Shown here piece by piece: positions 31,551 to 42,619 of a stretch of DNA of 64,000 nt. A model generated the notes under the pieces. That model ran no database searches. It saw only the letters and a list, made by a program, of their open reading frames with translations, and was not told the DNA's origin. The DNA comes from Sporopachydermia quercuum. Taxonomy: Eukaryota; Ascomycota; Sporopachydermiomycetes; Sporopachydermiales; Sporopachydermiaceae. The stretch is taken from contig BCGN01000006.1 in the NCBI GenBank assembly GCA_001599295.1, forward strand, positions 1 to 64,000. Reading direction: 5' to 3'. Within the stretch, counting starts at the first letter, position 1, and the number at the start of each line of letters is the position of its first letter. Made by a program: the position numbers and the translations under genes.

Positions 31551-34500
31551 TCAGATACTCTTCTCACTATCATCCTCCTTTTCTTTCTCCTTGCTGCTAT
31601 CATCTTCATTTTTTTTTCCACCTTCTGTTTCTTTTCCTTTTCCTTTTCCTCTGCTTCGAATCCAATTAACAAACTCAAAAACAGCCTTGAGAGGATTTCC
31701 ACCTTTAATTCTGAAATAATAGAACAGTGAAACCATTGCTACCAAATTGAAAATTGTATATACAAAGAAAAATCCCAAATTCCTCCATCGATCGTCGAAA
31801 GAGATTCCGAGAGTGGCCAAATATTCATCACCCACACTGAAAGCACAGTAACTGCATAACTCTGTAGCATTCTCATCAACAATGTACCCTGTGGCATATG
31901 ATAAGAAATCATTCAAATATTCTCCACATGTCAATCCATCAGGAGGCACGATTGGCGTGAATTCTTGTGCAGTACATATAACTGCCTTATCATGTAATGC
32001 TGTTCCTAATAACGATTGGACATAGTATGTGAATGGGGAAACCTTCCACATGAATGTCCAGAATCCTGGCATGAGACTTTCAGGCTGGAAAACACCACAG
32101 AAAGATACAATAAATGTACCCAAAAAAGATGTGATAATTGCCGCAGAAGGTAGATTAGGGGCAAAATACACAATCATCAGAGAAAACGACACATAGTAGA
32201 ATTGGAACATCACGCTATAAAAGAACCAGAAAACACCGGCAATAGTTCCAGAATTGTCGATTTGAAGACAGAAATAGAAACAACAGAACGTGATGGTGCC
32301 ACCAATAATAGCATAAGGCATTTCGGCAAGGAACTGAGTCAAAGGCAATAATGACCAATGGTAGGTATTACTTTCTTTCTCACGAACTTCATAAACCTCT
32401 CTGGAGTCGATAGCTCTTGATTGAATTTGATTCATAAGAGGGAAAGAGATGATAATGACCAAAAACACGGCAAAGAGGACATTCTGCATACCAATGATGG
32501 AAGAATCAGCCTTCCAGAACGTGAAACCAATGAATAGACCAGAAACAATATGAAGCATTAATCTAGCGAAAATATAAACAGGATCGCGGAATAATTGTAA
32601 AGCGGTTCTGATGTAGATGTGTTTGAATTGAATCATGTAGGATGTGGCATAAGGCTTTGTTAACTCATGGTCCGTAGAATGATCAACGACTTTACTGGCT
32701 AATTCAGCGTTGAGAGCAGACACTTCAGCAGACACTTGAGCACATTGTTCACTGTTATTCCACACATCTGACCAATCTTGAGCAGATGTAGCAGTGGCAC
32801 CTGCTCCAATAGCTTCTAGAATATACTCAGCAGGATTCTCACTTCTCTCGCACTTTCTGGCACCATGGGATTCGAAATAGCTCAACAATGTACTAGAATT
32901 AGGGCCAATGTCCCCAAAGTACACAGTTTTACCACCTTTCTTCAACAACAACAATCTATCAAACTGTTCAAACAAAGTAGCACTTGGCTGATGGATAGTA
33001 CAAAGAATAGCCTGACCAGCAGCCGCCAATTTCTTCAAAAACATAATAATAGACCAAGCAGATTGAGAATCCAAACCAGAGGTTGGTTCATCGAGAAATA
33101 AAAGCAAGGAAGGCTTGGCTACAAGCTCAACACAGATAGAAAGCTTCTTCTTCTGTTCAACATTCAAACCAGCACCAGATTGACCAACAATAGCATCAGC
33201 ATAGGGTTCCATACCCAACAAATGAATCATTTGTTCACAGTATGCGATTTTCTCTTCATCAGGAACAGAAGCGGGTCTACGGAGTCTTGCGGCAAAATAC
33301 AAAGATTCTCGGACGGTGTATTCAGCAACATGAAGATCCTGTTGTTGAACATAACCGGTTCTTCTTTGGAAAGAAGCATCTACAGGATTGCCATTAACGA
33401 GCATATCACCAGTGATCACACCAAAGTGAATTCTTTGGGAAAGAACGTTCAATAACGTAGTCTTACCAGCACCTGATTCACCCATGAGCGCAGTCAAAGT
33501 ACCAGGCTTAACATAACCTTGAACATTATCAAGAAGCTTTCTAGTAGAACCAGCAAGAGGAATAACATAATCAACGTTCTGCCATGAGAAAACATCTTTA
33601 GATAAAAGATCAACCTCTTCGGGTTTAGCTTCTTTAGAAGTAGGTTTGGCCAATGAAGCTGCAATCTCAGCACCGTCAAGATTAGAAAGACCATTTCCTT
33701 GCATTTCAGCTTCTATTACTTGCTCTTCCGCCTCCTTTAACTGTTTTTCACTTCCTTTTCCTTTGAATACTAACTTGTCACCTTGAGCGGCCTCTGGATG
33801 GTACCATTCGGTTCCAACAGCAATAAGGAATTCGAAGAAAATCCAGAATCCAATCAAGATACCGAAATTTCTCCAAGTATGAGAATAGCTGTAGCTGTAA
33901 CTTAGCTCGATGAACCTATCACCAGATACCCAGTCTTGTCCTGGAACAGCACCCACAACAGCACAACCTTTATTGTCAATAGAAAAATTAGCATAGTTAG
34001 GACCCCAAGGAATCAAAGAAGTTCCGGCACAGAGAATCTGTTGCCCATGGAATTCAGATGATAATAAAGCTTCAAAACCATAGAAAGCCACATCAAGCCA
34101 CGAGATCCAACTAAACCACGGATGCATGCTAGGTCTATTGATCATGAATCCAGTATAAATGACCAAAGCCAAAACCAATACACCAGCAACAGCATTTGCA
34201 GGAGCAATACCTGATGAATAGGTAGCACATACTTGAAACAAGCCACCAGTGCCTAAAGTGACCAAATAAATGAATAGCAGATAAATAAAGAAAGCACCAG
34301 CTTCGCGCTTCAAATCAGTCATGAAATACACAACCAAGGAAAAGGTAATAATCGATAATGCCTTAGCAGGAACATTAGTGAAAATCTCACTCAACGGCTG
34401 AGCAGCAGGATGATAGAACGAATAAGAGTCTTGTTTACGAATAATAGGTCGTTGAGCAAAAGAATTTGATACCTCGGCAAGCGTAGATAAAGCAAAGAAA

Positions 34501-36155
34501 ATAATACCAAAGAAAATAACACCACCTCGAGAGAAATTGCCTTCTGTTGTTGATGGAATATTGTAGAACAAAGAACCTACTACTAAACCTTGAACCAAAG
34601 AAGCAATACACTCAGTGATGGTATAAGCCATGTCACCTTTAATCCTTTGGAAGCCTCTTCGAATAAGAAGTTTCATTTGAGTGGGCAAAGTAGTAGTGAA
34701 TCGAGAAGATTTACGTTGACGCTTCATTTTTTCCTGCTCCAAGGATTTATCGAAAAGGTCCATTGTATCTTCAGCAGATACTTCAGCTTGATATGCACTG
34801 ATATCATTCAGCAATTCTTGGTATTCAGGTGAAGCTTTCCAACGAGCTTCAAACTCTTCAGCAGTATGAGGGATGGAATCCTCATAACCGGATCTTGGAT
34901 TTCTACCTAACTCGTCAGTAACAGCAGTAAGGAATTCGGCAGTTGTTTGTCTGGGAGGACAATCAAAACCAAGATTCACAAAGTACTCTTTAGCCTGAGT
35001 GACGGGACCAAAGTAAATCTGTCGGCCAGAATAGAGAACAGTGACCTTATCAAAGGATTCGTAGATATTCTCACCAGCCTGATAGATAGTAACAAAAGCT
35101 ACATTTCCAAGCAAATTGGTGGCTGCACGAATAGCATGAGTATATTCCAAAGCAGTAGAAGCATCAAGACCTCTGGTCGCGTTATCCCAGCAGTAAACTT
35201 GGGCTCGGGCAGCTAAAGCTTCAGCAATAGAAACTCTCTTTCTCTCACCACCAGAAACACCTCGGACAAAATCATTTCCAACTTTTGTATTATAAGTATG
35301 AGTAAGACCAAAAGTAGTTGCGAGAATGTCTCTCAAAGAGTTAATATACTGATCACGAGTGGCATTTTGAGTTCGAGTTCTGGGAGTTTTACAAGCAATA
35401 GCAAACTTCAACGTTTGATCAACAGTCAAATGAGGAAAATGAACATCCAACTCAGGATTGTAAATAACGTCGTTTTTATATTTCTTGAGCATAACTTCTT
35501 GTGTGATATTGCTGTATCGAATATCACCTTCAACTCCCTTTAACGCATTAGTTTCTCCCGATAGTGTACGAAGAAAAGTTGAACAACCAGCACCTGGTCT
35601 TCCCAATACTAACACCATTTCACCAGGTCTTGCTATACCGTCGATATTTTGAATCAGTTTCCTCAAAGGTGGCTTTTTGGAAAAGATAAGCTTAGGAAAC
35701 GTTGCAATATCTTTGAATACGCTTGCGACAGTTGGCATAACAGATGAAGCGATATCTAAACCGTATGTTGTAACATCACGGAAAGTGATACCAGAGGTTC
35801 TTAAATGGATACCCTCGTCTTCATAGGATTCCACGATANCTTCAAGAATTTTTCTAAGGTCGAAATCATTTTGGTCAATCATGATTGCACCATCACGAAC
35901 TCTGTGGGTAGAAAGAGTTCTTGCTAATGAAGCATACCTTTCCAAAACATCAGTTTGGGTTACAACTCGAGTCAATTCATCGTGATCTTGAGCAATTTCC
36001 TCATGGGTCTTCGATCTTGAAAGAATCGATGACTGTGTTTGAACTCTCGCAAGATCTTCTTGCGAAGGATTGTACTCCCGCAAAGAAGAATGAGAACTAT
36101 GAATAGACATCTTTGAGGTTGAGGCCGACGTTGAGGATGAGGTCGAGGGTGACAT
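31551..36155 (-). CDS. PDR-type ABC multidrug transporter (SNQ2/PDR12 subfamily)
   Basis: The 1534-residue pump has the full-size reverse layout, nucleotide-binding domain then membrane domain, twice. It would export drugs or weak acids at the plasma membrane. The first ATP site is degenerate in the way normal for the family: Walker A GRPGAGCST (185-193, Cys for Lys), signature VSGGERKRVS (about 300) and CWDNATRGLD in place of a standard Walker B. The second site has a standard Walker A GESGAGKT (892-899, Lys898), an altered signature NVEQKKKLS, and LLFLDEPTSGLD. Each membrane half has about six helices. The N-terminal block FDLRKILE..EGIHLRTSGITFRDV resembles Snq2 more than Pdr5. The C-terminus is a Lys/Glu/Asp-rich tail. 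No TCCGCGGA drug-response element was seen upstream. Confidence 0.93.
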   Translation of the reverse strand: MSPSTSSSTSASTSKMSIHSSHSSLREYNPSQEDLARVQTQSSILSRSKTHEEIAQDHDELTRVVTQTDVLERYASLARTLSTHRVRDGAIMIDQNDFDLRKILEXIVESYEDEGIHLRTSGITFRDVTTYGLDIASSVMPTVASVFKDIATFPKLIFSKKPPLRKLIQNIDGIARPGEMVLVLGRPGAGCSTFLRTLSGETNALKGVEGDIRYSNITQEVMLKKYKNDVIYNPELDVHFPHLTVDQTLKFAIACKTPRTRTQNATRDQYINSLRDILATTFGLTHTYNTKVGNDFVRGVSGGERKRVSIAEALAARAQVYCWDNATRGLDASTALEYTHAIRAATNLLGNVAFVTIYQAGENIYESFDKVTVLYSGRQIYFGPVTQAKEYFVNLGFDCPPRQTTAEFLTAVTDELGRNPRSGYEDSIPHTAEEFEARWKASPEYQELLNDISAYQAEVSAEDTMDLFDKSLEQEKMKRQRKSSRFTTTLPTQMKLLIRRGFQRIKGDMAYTITECIASLVQGLVVGSLFYNIPSTTEGNFSRGGVIFFGIIFFALSTLAEVSNSFAQRPIIRKQDSYSFYHPAAQPLSEIFTNVPAKALSIITFSLVVYFMTDLKREAGAFFIYLLFIYLVTLGTGGLFQVCATYSSGIAPANAVAGVLVLALVIYTGFMINRPSMHPWFSWISWLDVAFYGFEALLSSEFHGQQILCAGTSLIPWGPNYANFSIDNKGCAVVGAVPGQDWVSGDRFIELSYSYSYSHTWRNFGILIGFWIFFEFLIAVGTEWYHPEAAQGDKLVFKGKGSEKQLKEAEEQVIEAEMQGNGLSNLDGAEIAASLAKPTSKEAKPEEVDLLSKDVFSWQNVDYVIPLAGSTRKLLDNVQGYVKPGTLTALMGESGAGKTTLLNVLSQRIHFGVITGDMLVNGNPVDASFQRRTGYVQQQDLHVAEYTVRESLYFAARLRRPASVPDEEKIAYCEQMIHLLGMEPYADAIVGQSGAGLNVEQKKKLSICVELVAKPSLLLFLDEPTSGLDSQSAWSIIMFLKKLAAAGQAILCTIHQPSATLFEQFDRLLLLKKGGKTVYFGDIGPNSSTLLSYFESHGARKCERSENPAEYILEAIGAGATATSAQDWSDVWNNSEQCAQVSAEVSALNAELASKVVDHSTDHELTKPYATSYMIQFKHIYIRTALQLFRDPVYIFARLMLHIVSGLFIGFTFWKADSSIIGMQNVLFAVFLVIIISFPLMNQIQSRAIDSREVYEVREKESNTYHWSLLPLTQFLAEMPYAIIGGTITFCCFYFCLQIDNSGTIAGVFWFFYSVMFQFYYVSFSLMIVYFAPNLPSAAIITSFLGTFIVSFCGVFQPESLMPGFWTFMWKVSPFTYYVQSLLGTALHDKAVICTAQEFTPIVPPDGLTCGEYLNDFLSYATGYIVDENATELCSYCAFSVGDEYLATLGISFDDRWRNLGFFFVYTIFNLVAMVSLFYYFRIKGGNPLKAVFEFVNWIRSRGKGKGKETEGGKKNEDDSSKEKEKEDDSEKSI

Positions 36156-37617
36156 TAAATCTATAGTTGAAGTTGGAGTTAGAAATAGTTAATTCTAAAG
36201 CTGAACAATCAATTGAGGTTCAGACTTCTACTCCAANAATAGGAGTTCTGATATCCTAGGGAATCAAGAAAATAAATAATCGAATAATTTTTTATTAGTT
36301 GGATACTTGTATTAACCAAGTAACACTTAGTTAAACAAATGGTATTTCAAGGCTAACAATACTATGACGGTGTTGTTGTTGCTGCTGCTTCATGAGCCAA
36401 CAAAACAAAGATGATAGATAGTATTAATAACACACACTGCAAACACTTGAAAAACACTTGAAAAACAATAGCGACTTCAATATTTGTCAATCAAAAGACA
36501 TATAAATGTTGAGCATCTGTTAATGATATTTCTGCGGCCTGAAGTACGTCTTTCAAATTGTGAATAACCGGGAAACTCATTGCCTTTATANTGAAGAAGA
36601 CAAATGTGGAAACGGAATGGAAGAGAACTGAAATAAAGAAATGTACTGATGAGGTAAGATAAGTTTAAGGTTATGATTTCTAGCATTTTAAGATTAACCT
36701 TCAACATAGAAGTTTAATCTTAGGGATACATTCTTGCAGGGTGGAGAAGCGAAGTCTTGACAAACAACAAAAAGAGTTGGATAACGTTAGATAATCTGTC
36801 AAGGATTGTTAATATGTAAAGTGTGATAAAGCTACTAGAGCAGAAAATAATCAAAAAGCTACCATATAAAAAGAAAGTCAAAAGCAAAAATATAGATTGA
36901 AAGCTCATTCCCATTTCCGGAATTAAAGTTTATTATTAATTTTACAACCAAAGGAGCTAAAGAAGGGAAGAAGAAACCTTGGCACAACATGAAAAGTGAA
37001 TATGAAAATAACAGATCTTCTCTCTGTATGATTTGGAGGGCAATACAAAAACTCTGTGCTTTAATAAAAAATATGCCGTTTAGATTTGTTATTTTTTGTC
37101 TCTTGTATCTTTTTGGAAAAAGAAATGGCTTTTACACATTATCGATTAGGAACTTCTGTTTAAATGTTGCAAAAAAAGAGGCTTCCGAACCTTGTTAAAG
37201 GCAGTTAGTTGGAAAAGGAAAAGAAGTTACTATTAGTAATAAAGTTCTATGCATTCCGCCACTGGAAAATATAAAGAAACATGAATTAAAGTTCCAATTC
37301 TGCAAGTTTGTTCTTACAAATTATGTCAACTTTTTTTGTTTACATTTGAATTCATTTCACTGATGAATTGATAAATGTCACAGAGAAATTGCCTTATTCT
37401 AAGTAATTCTACTAAAGATAATCATTTAATCCTCAATACTGTTTATTACTTTTGGAGAGAGGATACTAATTTTTATGGAAACACTAACTTACTCTTAAAC
37501 TGGTGAGAGAGATAACATCACAGTCAGCCAATAACGTTTAGTTAAAATGCATTACATACTATAATTGCATGAAGCACTGAAACTCAATTACTGGTAATCC
37601 CTACCCTGAAGGCGATT

Positions 37618-37818
37618 TCAAACGTTCTTATTGTCGACGTGAACCAAAGAATATTTGACAGAAAACTGCAAGAAATCTTCTGCACGGATATAAGAGGAAT
37701 CTCCGATGAAAACCGGTAAATTATGCTGATCATATTTGTACAAAAAGACTTTCATGCATAACATATGCAGAGTAAAATATGTTGCCGTAGCATTTGCTGT
37801 TGGAGCTATGAGAGACAT
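37618..37818 (-). CDS. Small hypothetical ORF, 66 residues
   Basis: It starts with an ATG in good context (ACAACA before the ATG) and encodes MSLIAPTANATATYFTLHM, then a fairly balanced sequence including FLYKYDQHNLPVFIGDSSYI and ending VHVDNKNV. The composition is less skewed to Lys, Ile and Asn than chance frames around it. I recognise no domain, and no splice signals extend it convincingly. It lies alone in the 4.6-kb gap, more than 1.4 kb from the ABC transporter. It may be chance; conservation in relatives would decide. Confidence 0.25.
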   Translation of the reverse strand: MSLIAPTANATATYFTLHMLCMKVFLYKYDQHNLPVFIGDSSYIRAEDFLQFSVKYSLVHVDNKNV

Positions 37819-39476
37819 TGTTGTACAATCTTGAACTCAATTCGAAACTTTAAACTCATTTCGCTCAAGAAATCTGTTACAAGAAAAAAAAGGGTTCCAC
37901 TTCGCTAGTACTTAAAGACTCAAATTTCCTAAAGACTCCCTCAAAATTATTACTGTTCCTGTCTTATTGAATTTCTTTCAGACCTGACAACTGCTACGGT
38001 GCACCTTGCGTACATTGCTTTGAATCATATTGCCAGAGAATTCCCTGTTTCTTAATCATTTGAAATCAGTTTCTCCTGTGTGTTTTACTTTGATCCCAAT
38101 ATTGCCACCCGTCTTTCACCTATATTGTGTTATCTACTCTTTCGGTGGACAAGCTTACTCACCCAATTGATTTAAGCTCNANTAACGATGTCAATATAAA
38201 ATATAACTTAGGTTGAGATCGCTAAGTCCGAAAAGTCCTTTTCCTATAACGGATTTGTCTTTTGTTACCTGACCGTAGAGTATATTAAATAGAGTTCTTG
38301 ACTTCGCTTAAAATCAAATAAGGAAATCAGGATATTAATAATCTAACGGACTTAAAACAGCAATAATATATGAGCGTTGAGTGAATATGTAAACAAAGGT
38401 AATGAATGCTCCGGTCGTGATAAGATTGTAAGTGTCTTTTCATAATTTTGTACTATGGCAGGTTATGATGTTAGAGATTTATGATCAAAAGTCAGTTCAA
38501 CCGAACTTGTATGAAATTTTTTGAATCCTATTGGAATAACAGATTGTTTATGGTTGTTATTGAAAGTTGTGTTCTTTTTAGGATATTGCTTGTAAACCTA
38601 TGTATGTATCAACAAAATAGCTACTACGACCTTATTAACCTTGCCAAAACAAATCTGTTTAACTGACAAACAGATACTACAATATTTGATTATTCCTTCT
38701 GACTTTACCTAACTCTGTTATTGTTATCATTAAGTAACATCTTCTTAGATGGATATTTTCTCTTTCTCCAATAGCGTTATAATGATGAGAGTCGTGTTAT
38801 ACGAAATTTTTCCTAACCTTAAAATGTCTATTAGGTTTATGTAATAATGGTTTTAACTGCTGGAGGAACTNGAACAACTATTGAATAATGAGATTACTTA
38901 AATCCCATGCTTTCTATATTAATTCAAAATATTGAATCTTATTAATCCTCCGTTATTGATGTTGTTCGAAAGCGTCACTAGAACGCAAGAACATGGTGTC
39001 CTGCGTCCATCTCTTTCTCTTCCCAACCTAATAGCTTTCTTCATTCTATTCTATTAATAAGTAAACATAGCGCGCGAAAATTATAGATAATCAGAGCCAA
39101 AAATTATTGAACAGGTAGCACATAAAATTAAAGTATTTTCTTTATGTAATAGACGATATATGCTCTGTATATTATATCAATTTACTCAAATAAATTATTA
39201 TTATTACCCCATAACATTACGTTATAANTTTGAAAAAAAGCCACTGCAGTTAGTCAATACATAAATTGAAACATTCAAGAGAAACATTCAAAGTTCAACT
39301 CACTCATTGGCATTCCCGTCATGCATTTTCTTCTTATATGAGCTGAGTAAAATAACGAAGCTTGTTCAAGATGTCAGCATTGTTAAATGCACTAAGACTT
39401 GCAATGGATCTGGAATAGTGAACTCTTTCCGTGGGAACGCTTTATTCTTTTCTTTTCTTTTCTTTCATTTTCTTTC

Positions 39477-39498
39477 TTTTTTTTTTTTTTTTTTTTTT
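39477..39498 (+). repeat. 22-base T homopolymer
   Basis: An uninterrupted T run preceded by a TTTTC-rich pyrimidine tract (about 39444-39476). Tracts like this exclude nucleosomes and may act as promoter elements; length is likely polymorphic or uncertain in the assembly. Confidence 0.8.
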
Positions 39499-40747
39499 GA
39501 CTGTAGCGATCTTACCCGTGCCGCCTCGACAATAATCTGATCGTATTTTTTTAAACATAGAACCAACCGACCATTTTAGCTTTTAGATCATAGAATCTGA
39601 ACTTCATGCAATGCATACATTATGCAAAAGCATGCGACAGTCTACAATATTCGAACCTTAAAGTTTTGATTTGATGTTTTCCACTGACTTACACGTAATT
39701 AGAATCACTATCTTTGCATCGCCATAGTTGTTACTAGTTATTTAATAGCTATTCTATAACCGTTTAATAAATTTAATATTGCAAACTTATCTTAGCATTT
39801 CTATGAAAAACCTATGAAAAACGTGTCAGTACACAGAAATTTAGCTTCGGTTTCCCCGGAAGATAGATTTTAAACTATTAATATTAATTGTACAAGTGTT
39901 AAAATGAAATTAAAATAAAAAGAAGATTCTATCATGGTAGGCCTGGCCTCAGATGTGTTTAAATTTACGAAACTTTCTGGGAATAATAGTTGTAATAGTT
40001 GGTAAAATCGAAATTCAGCCGCAGTTAATTTGAGAAAAACTTCAGCTATTCCGTATATTATTCTTATATGCTCTGCCAACACCAGTAAGTAGAATACGTA
40101 CTTGTACTCAATACTTGCTGGGTATGCCAACAGTAAACGGAGATAACGCGGTGGCAATCAGAGTTGTTGAAGTTGTTCCGAAGATAATTCTTAGTTAAAA
40201 TAGGAAGAGTTTATACGAAACCTCATCAACATTAGATATANCTTACTCATTCATTATTGATTAGTCAAAGTTATTTCTCCGATATTCCTCGGATTATTTA
40301 TTAAAATTGTCAGCTTCATCGAAAGGAGAGATACCCTCGATACAAGACCCTTTTTGTCTTCTTTTATTTCAGATTACGTAAATGCTTAATAATTTAATTT
40401 CTGATGACATAATACAATAAGTCGTTACTAGGCTTTCCAGTGGATAAAAATTTTCTTATAGTGCGCGGTTTTCTTCCTATACATAATTCATTATTCATCT
40501 AATTCTTCTGTGACAAGTTTATTAACAAATCCTAGTATTGATAAAATCAATATACTCTCTCTTTTCTACAAATTTACTGAGATAATCCACTGGTTATCAT
40601 TTTATAGCAACTAAACTTAAATTGAGCACTTCTTAGACACTTCTTGAGGCATCGGTTCATGTTTGTCCCATAACTAACTTATTTTACAAAGTAGTAGTAT
40701 CGCACTAATATCTATCAGCAGTTTATAATCAAACAAACTCATTAGTA

Positions 40748-41860
40748 ATGTCNTCAAACTTTACGTGCAATAGTTGTCTTTTGACCTTTCCAACAGGAGC
40801 TGATCAAAGGGATCATATGAAAACTGAATGGCATAGGTATAACCTCAAGCGTAAGATTGCCCAATTGCCCCCTTTGAACGAAGAACTCTTCCATGAAAAA
40901 GTGAAAGCTACGCAACAAGCCGCCGAGTCTGAAGCGAACAAGCAAAATAGCAGAAGACCAAAGAAGGGTAATAAATCCAAGAAATCTTCAGAGAAAGTAT
41001 ATAGCGAACAGAAGGAATCCAAACTAGAGCAAGTAGTCTCTAATGATGAGGAAGCCAATGATGAACCTACTGAGGAAGAAATCAAAGATGCCTTGGAGAA
41101 GAAGCTGAATAACAAAGTTGATCTCCCTATCAACAGGTGTTTTTTCTGTAGTAAAAGATTTTCCACTGCTGAAATCAACGCTGAGCACATGTTTAAGAAG
41201 CATGGTTTATATGTTCCAGAACGACAGTACCTTACAGATCTTGAAGGATTGTTACAGTACCTCAGCGAGAAAATTGGCTGGGGAAATATGTGCTTATGGT
41301 GTAACTTTGAAGGCAGAAGCGTGGAGAGTGTTAGAGCCCATATGATAGCGAAAAGTCATTGTAAAATTCCTTATGAGAGCGATGAGGACAAGATGGAAAT
41401 CAGTGAGTTTTATGACTTTTCTTCCTCTTATAGTAACAGTGGGGCTGCTGGAGAAGAAGATGACGAATGGGTCGACGTTTCTGATGGAGAGGAAGATCAG
41501 GAGAATGATGACGAGAAAAACGATGATGAAATTAGTTTGTATGAAGCAATTGAGGGTGAAGGAGCCTACCTGACGGACAACGGATATAGCTTAGTATTAC
41601 CATCAGGTCTCAAACTGGGACACAGAGCACTTGCAAGATATTACAAACAATCATTAGCGTTGGATGAACCATTACGGGAAGGACAAGGTACTGTTATGGC
41701 AGCAGATGATAGGACGTTTATTTCATCTATTGATAGAGCAAAGGTTAAAGGACAGAAAGAAGCATGGAAGGCTGGTATCAAAGTACAAAATGTTCAAAGA
41801 AGAAGAGAAGGTAAATATATCAACAATCAACCACATTATAGAGATGAGTTATTACAATAA
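40748..41860 (+). CDS. REI1: Cytoplasmic pre-60S ribosomal factor Rei1
   Basis: The 370-residue zinc-finger protein acts late in 60S maturation in the cytoplasm, helping release and recycle Arx1-Alb1 and probing the exit tunnel with its C-terminus. C2H2-type fingers are seen at about residues 7-29 (CNSC..HMKTEWH), 131-151 (CFFCSKRF..HMFKKH) and 183-206 (CLWCNFEG..HMIAKSH). The sequence MKTEWHRYNLKRKIAQLPPL is the family hallmark. Between them lie a basic stretch (about 60-85) and an acidic one (about 235-265). The C-terminal LPSGLKLGHRALARYYKQ and NNQPHYRDELLQ blocks also match. Codon 2 is TCN, serine whatever the N. S. cerevisiae Rei1 is 393 residues; paralogue Reh1 is a less likely identity. 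Confidence 0.93.
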   Translation: MXSNFTCNSCLLTFPTGADQRDHMKTEWHRYNLKRKIAQLPPLNEELFHEKVKATQQAAESEANKQNSRRPKKGNKSKKSSEKVYSEQKESKLEQVVSNDEEANDEPTEEEIKDALEKKLNNKVDLPINRCFFCSKRFSTAEINAEHMFKKHGLYVPERQYLTDLEGLLQYLSEKIGWGNMCLWCNFEGRSVESVRAHMIAKSHCKIPYESDEDKMEISEFYDFSSSYSNSGAAGEEDDEWVDVSDGEEDQENDDEKNDDEISLYEAIEGEGAYLTDNGYSLVLPSGLKLGHRALARYYKQSLALDEPLREGQGTVMAADDRTFISSIDRAKVKGQKEAWKAGIKVQNVQRRREGKYINNQPHYRDELLQ

Positions 41861-42283
41861 AGATTCGTTAGGCGTATTATGTACTATGTATGTTATAATG
41901 TATTTTATGTTCTATTGATTAGTGTCAAATCTGTATTCATCATACAGTGACATAGGTTGTATTAATAAATTATGTAGGTACTGCTATGTATCGCATCGCA
42001 TAATAACAATAATGGGTTTGCCCCTTAAAGATCTACTGCCTAGTCGACATTTAGATAGATATAACTGCTTACCTTCCTTAAGCTTGGATTTTTTTTCCTG
42101 ATTATTATATATTGTTAATAATTCAAACTCCTCCATCCTCAAGAAAGACATTTGTGCGATATCATGGTTCTAGTTATTGTAGATTGTTGCTCCATATCTT
42201 CTAATCAATCACCTGTCCCTTGTTCCTCTCAAAGCTATTATTCTCCACTCAATAACTTGTTAAAATAGAATATTGTTCTTTTC
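41861..42283. other. Short convergent intergenic region
   Basis: 423 bases between REI1 and the small spliced minus-strand ORF; the two converge. A GTAAGA on the minus strand just at the ORF stop leaves open a further 3' exon here. No other feature. Confidence 0.4.
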
Positions 42284-42619
42284 TTACCAAATCATTGAAA
42301 ATCTTAATTTGCGAGGTGAGCTCATTGATGATGACTCAGTTCTCAACGAGAAAGGGTCAGAAAAGTCATCATAGCTTAGTTCTGCTTGTAATGTTTGTCT
42401 GTCGTTCAATCCTTTGACAATTCGTCGTTTGGAAAGCTTTTTCATAAGCCTTTTATAATAAAAGTCTAATAGCACAGGGAACGTTAGTTGCTCATCACAG
42501 AGTTTGTATTGATAATGATGCAGGTGATTCTATTCCGAACGGTACGCGCAGAAGATTTCCAAAATTGTGAACTTAGCACGAAAATACTTACAATTATTCA
42601 CTCTTTCAGAAATACTCAT
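42284..42619 (-). CDS. Small spliced hypothetical gene, 69 residues
   Basis: On the minus strand exon 1 is 42619-42592 (ATG and nine codons, MSISERVNN) and exon 2 is 42465-42284. The 126-base intron has donor GTAAGT, branch AACTAAC at about 42487 and acceptor CTATTAG, the same pattern as the verified introns of this window. The joined product begins MSISERVNNYFYYKRLMKKL, continues with a basic stretch (KRRIVKGLNDRQ), then an acidic/Ser stretch (ELSYDDFSDPF, SSSMSSPRKLRF). I recognise no family. The frame ends TGGTAAG; if that GTAAGA is a donor, the protein continues into another exon. Support is the match of splice signals and open frame, not homology. Confidence 0.45.

Larger units (their letters stand above)
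36156..40747. other. 4.6-kb gap between ABC transporter and REI1
   Basis: The longest gap in the window lies between divergently oriented genes. One small minus-strand ORF (37618-37818) is listed separately. A CTG/TTG trinucleotide stretch lies at about 36369-36389 and a 22-base T run at 39477-39498. Other open frames (36989-37198, 38481-38666, 39307-39540, 39870-40157) lack recognisable content, and the last has no ATG. Part of it may be a long regulatory region for the drug pump. Confidence 0.5.

Noticed and set aside
36156-37000. Pdr1/Pdr3 drug-response elements upstream of the ABC transporter
   Set aside because: No TCCGCGGA or close variant was found in the region ahead of the start codon.
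39870-40157. 95-codon minus-strand frame in the large gap
   Set aside because: It starts at TTG with no useful internal ATG, is Leu/Ile/Phe-rich as expected of AT-rich DNA, and has no clear splice partners.
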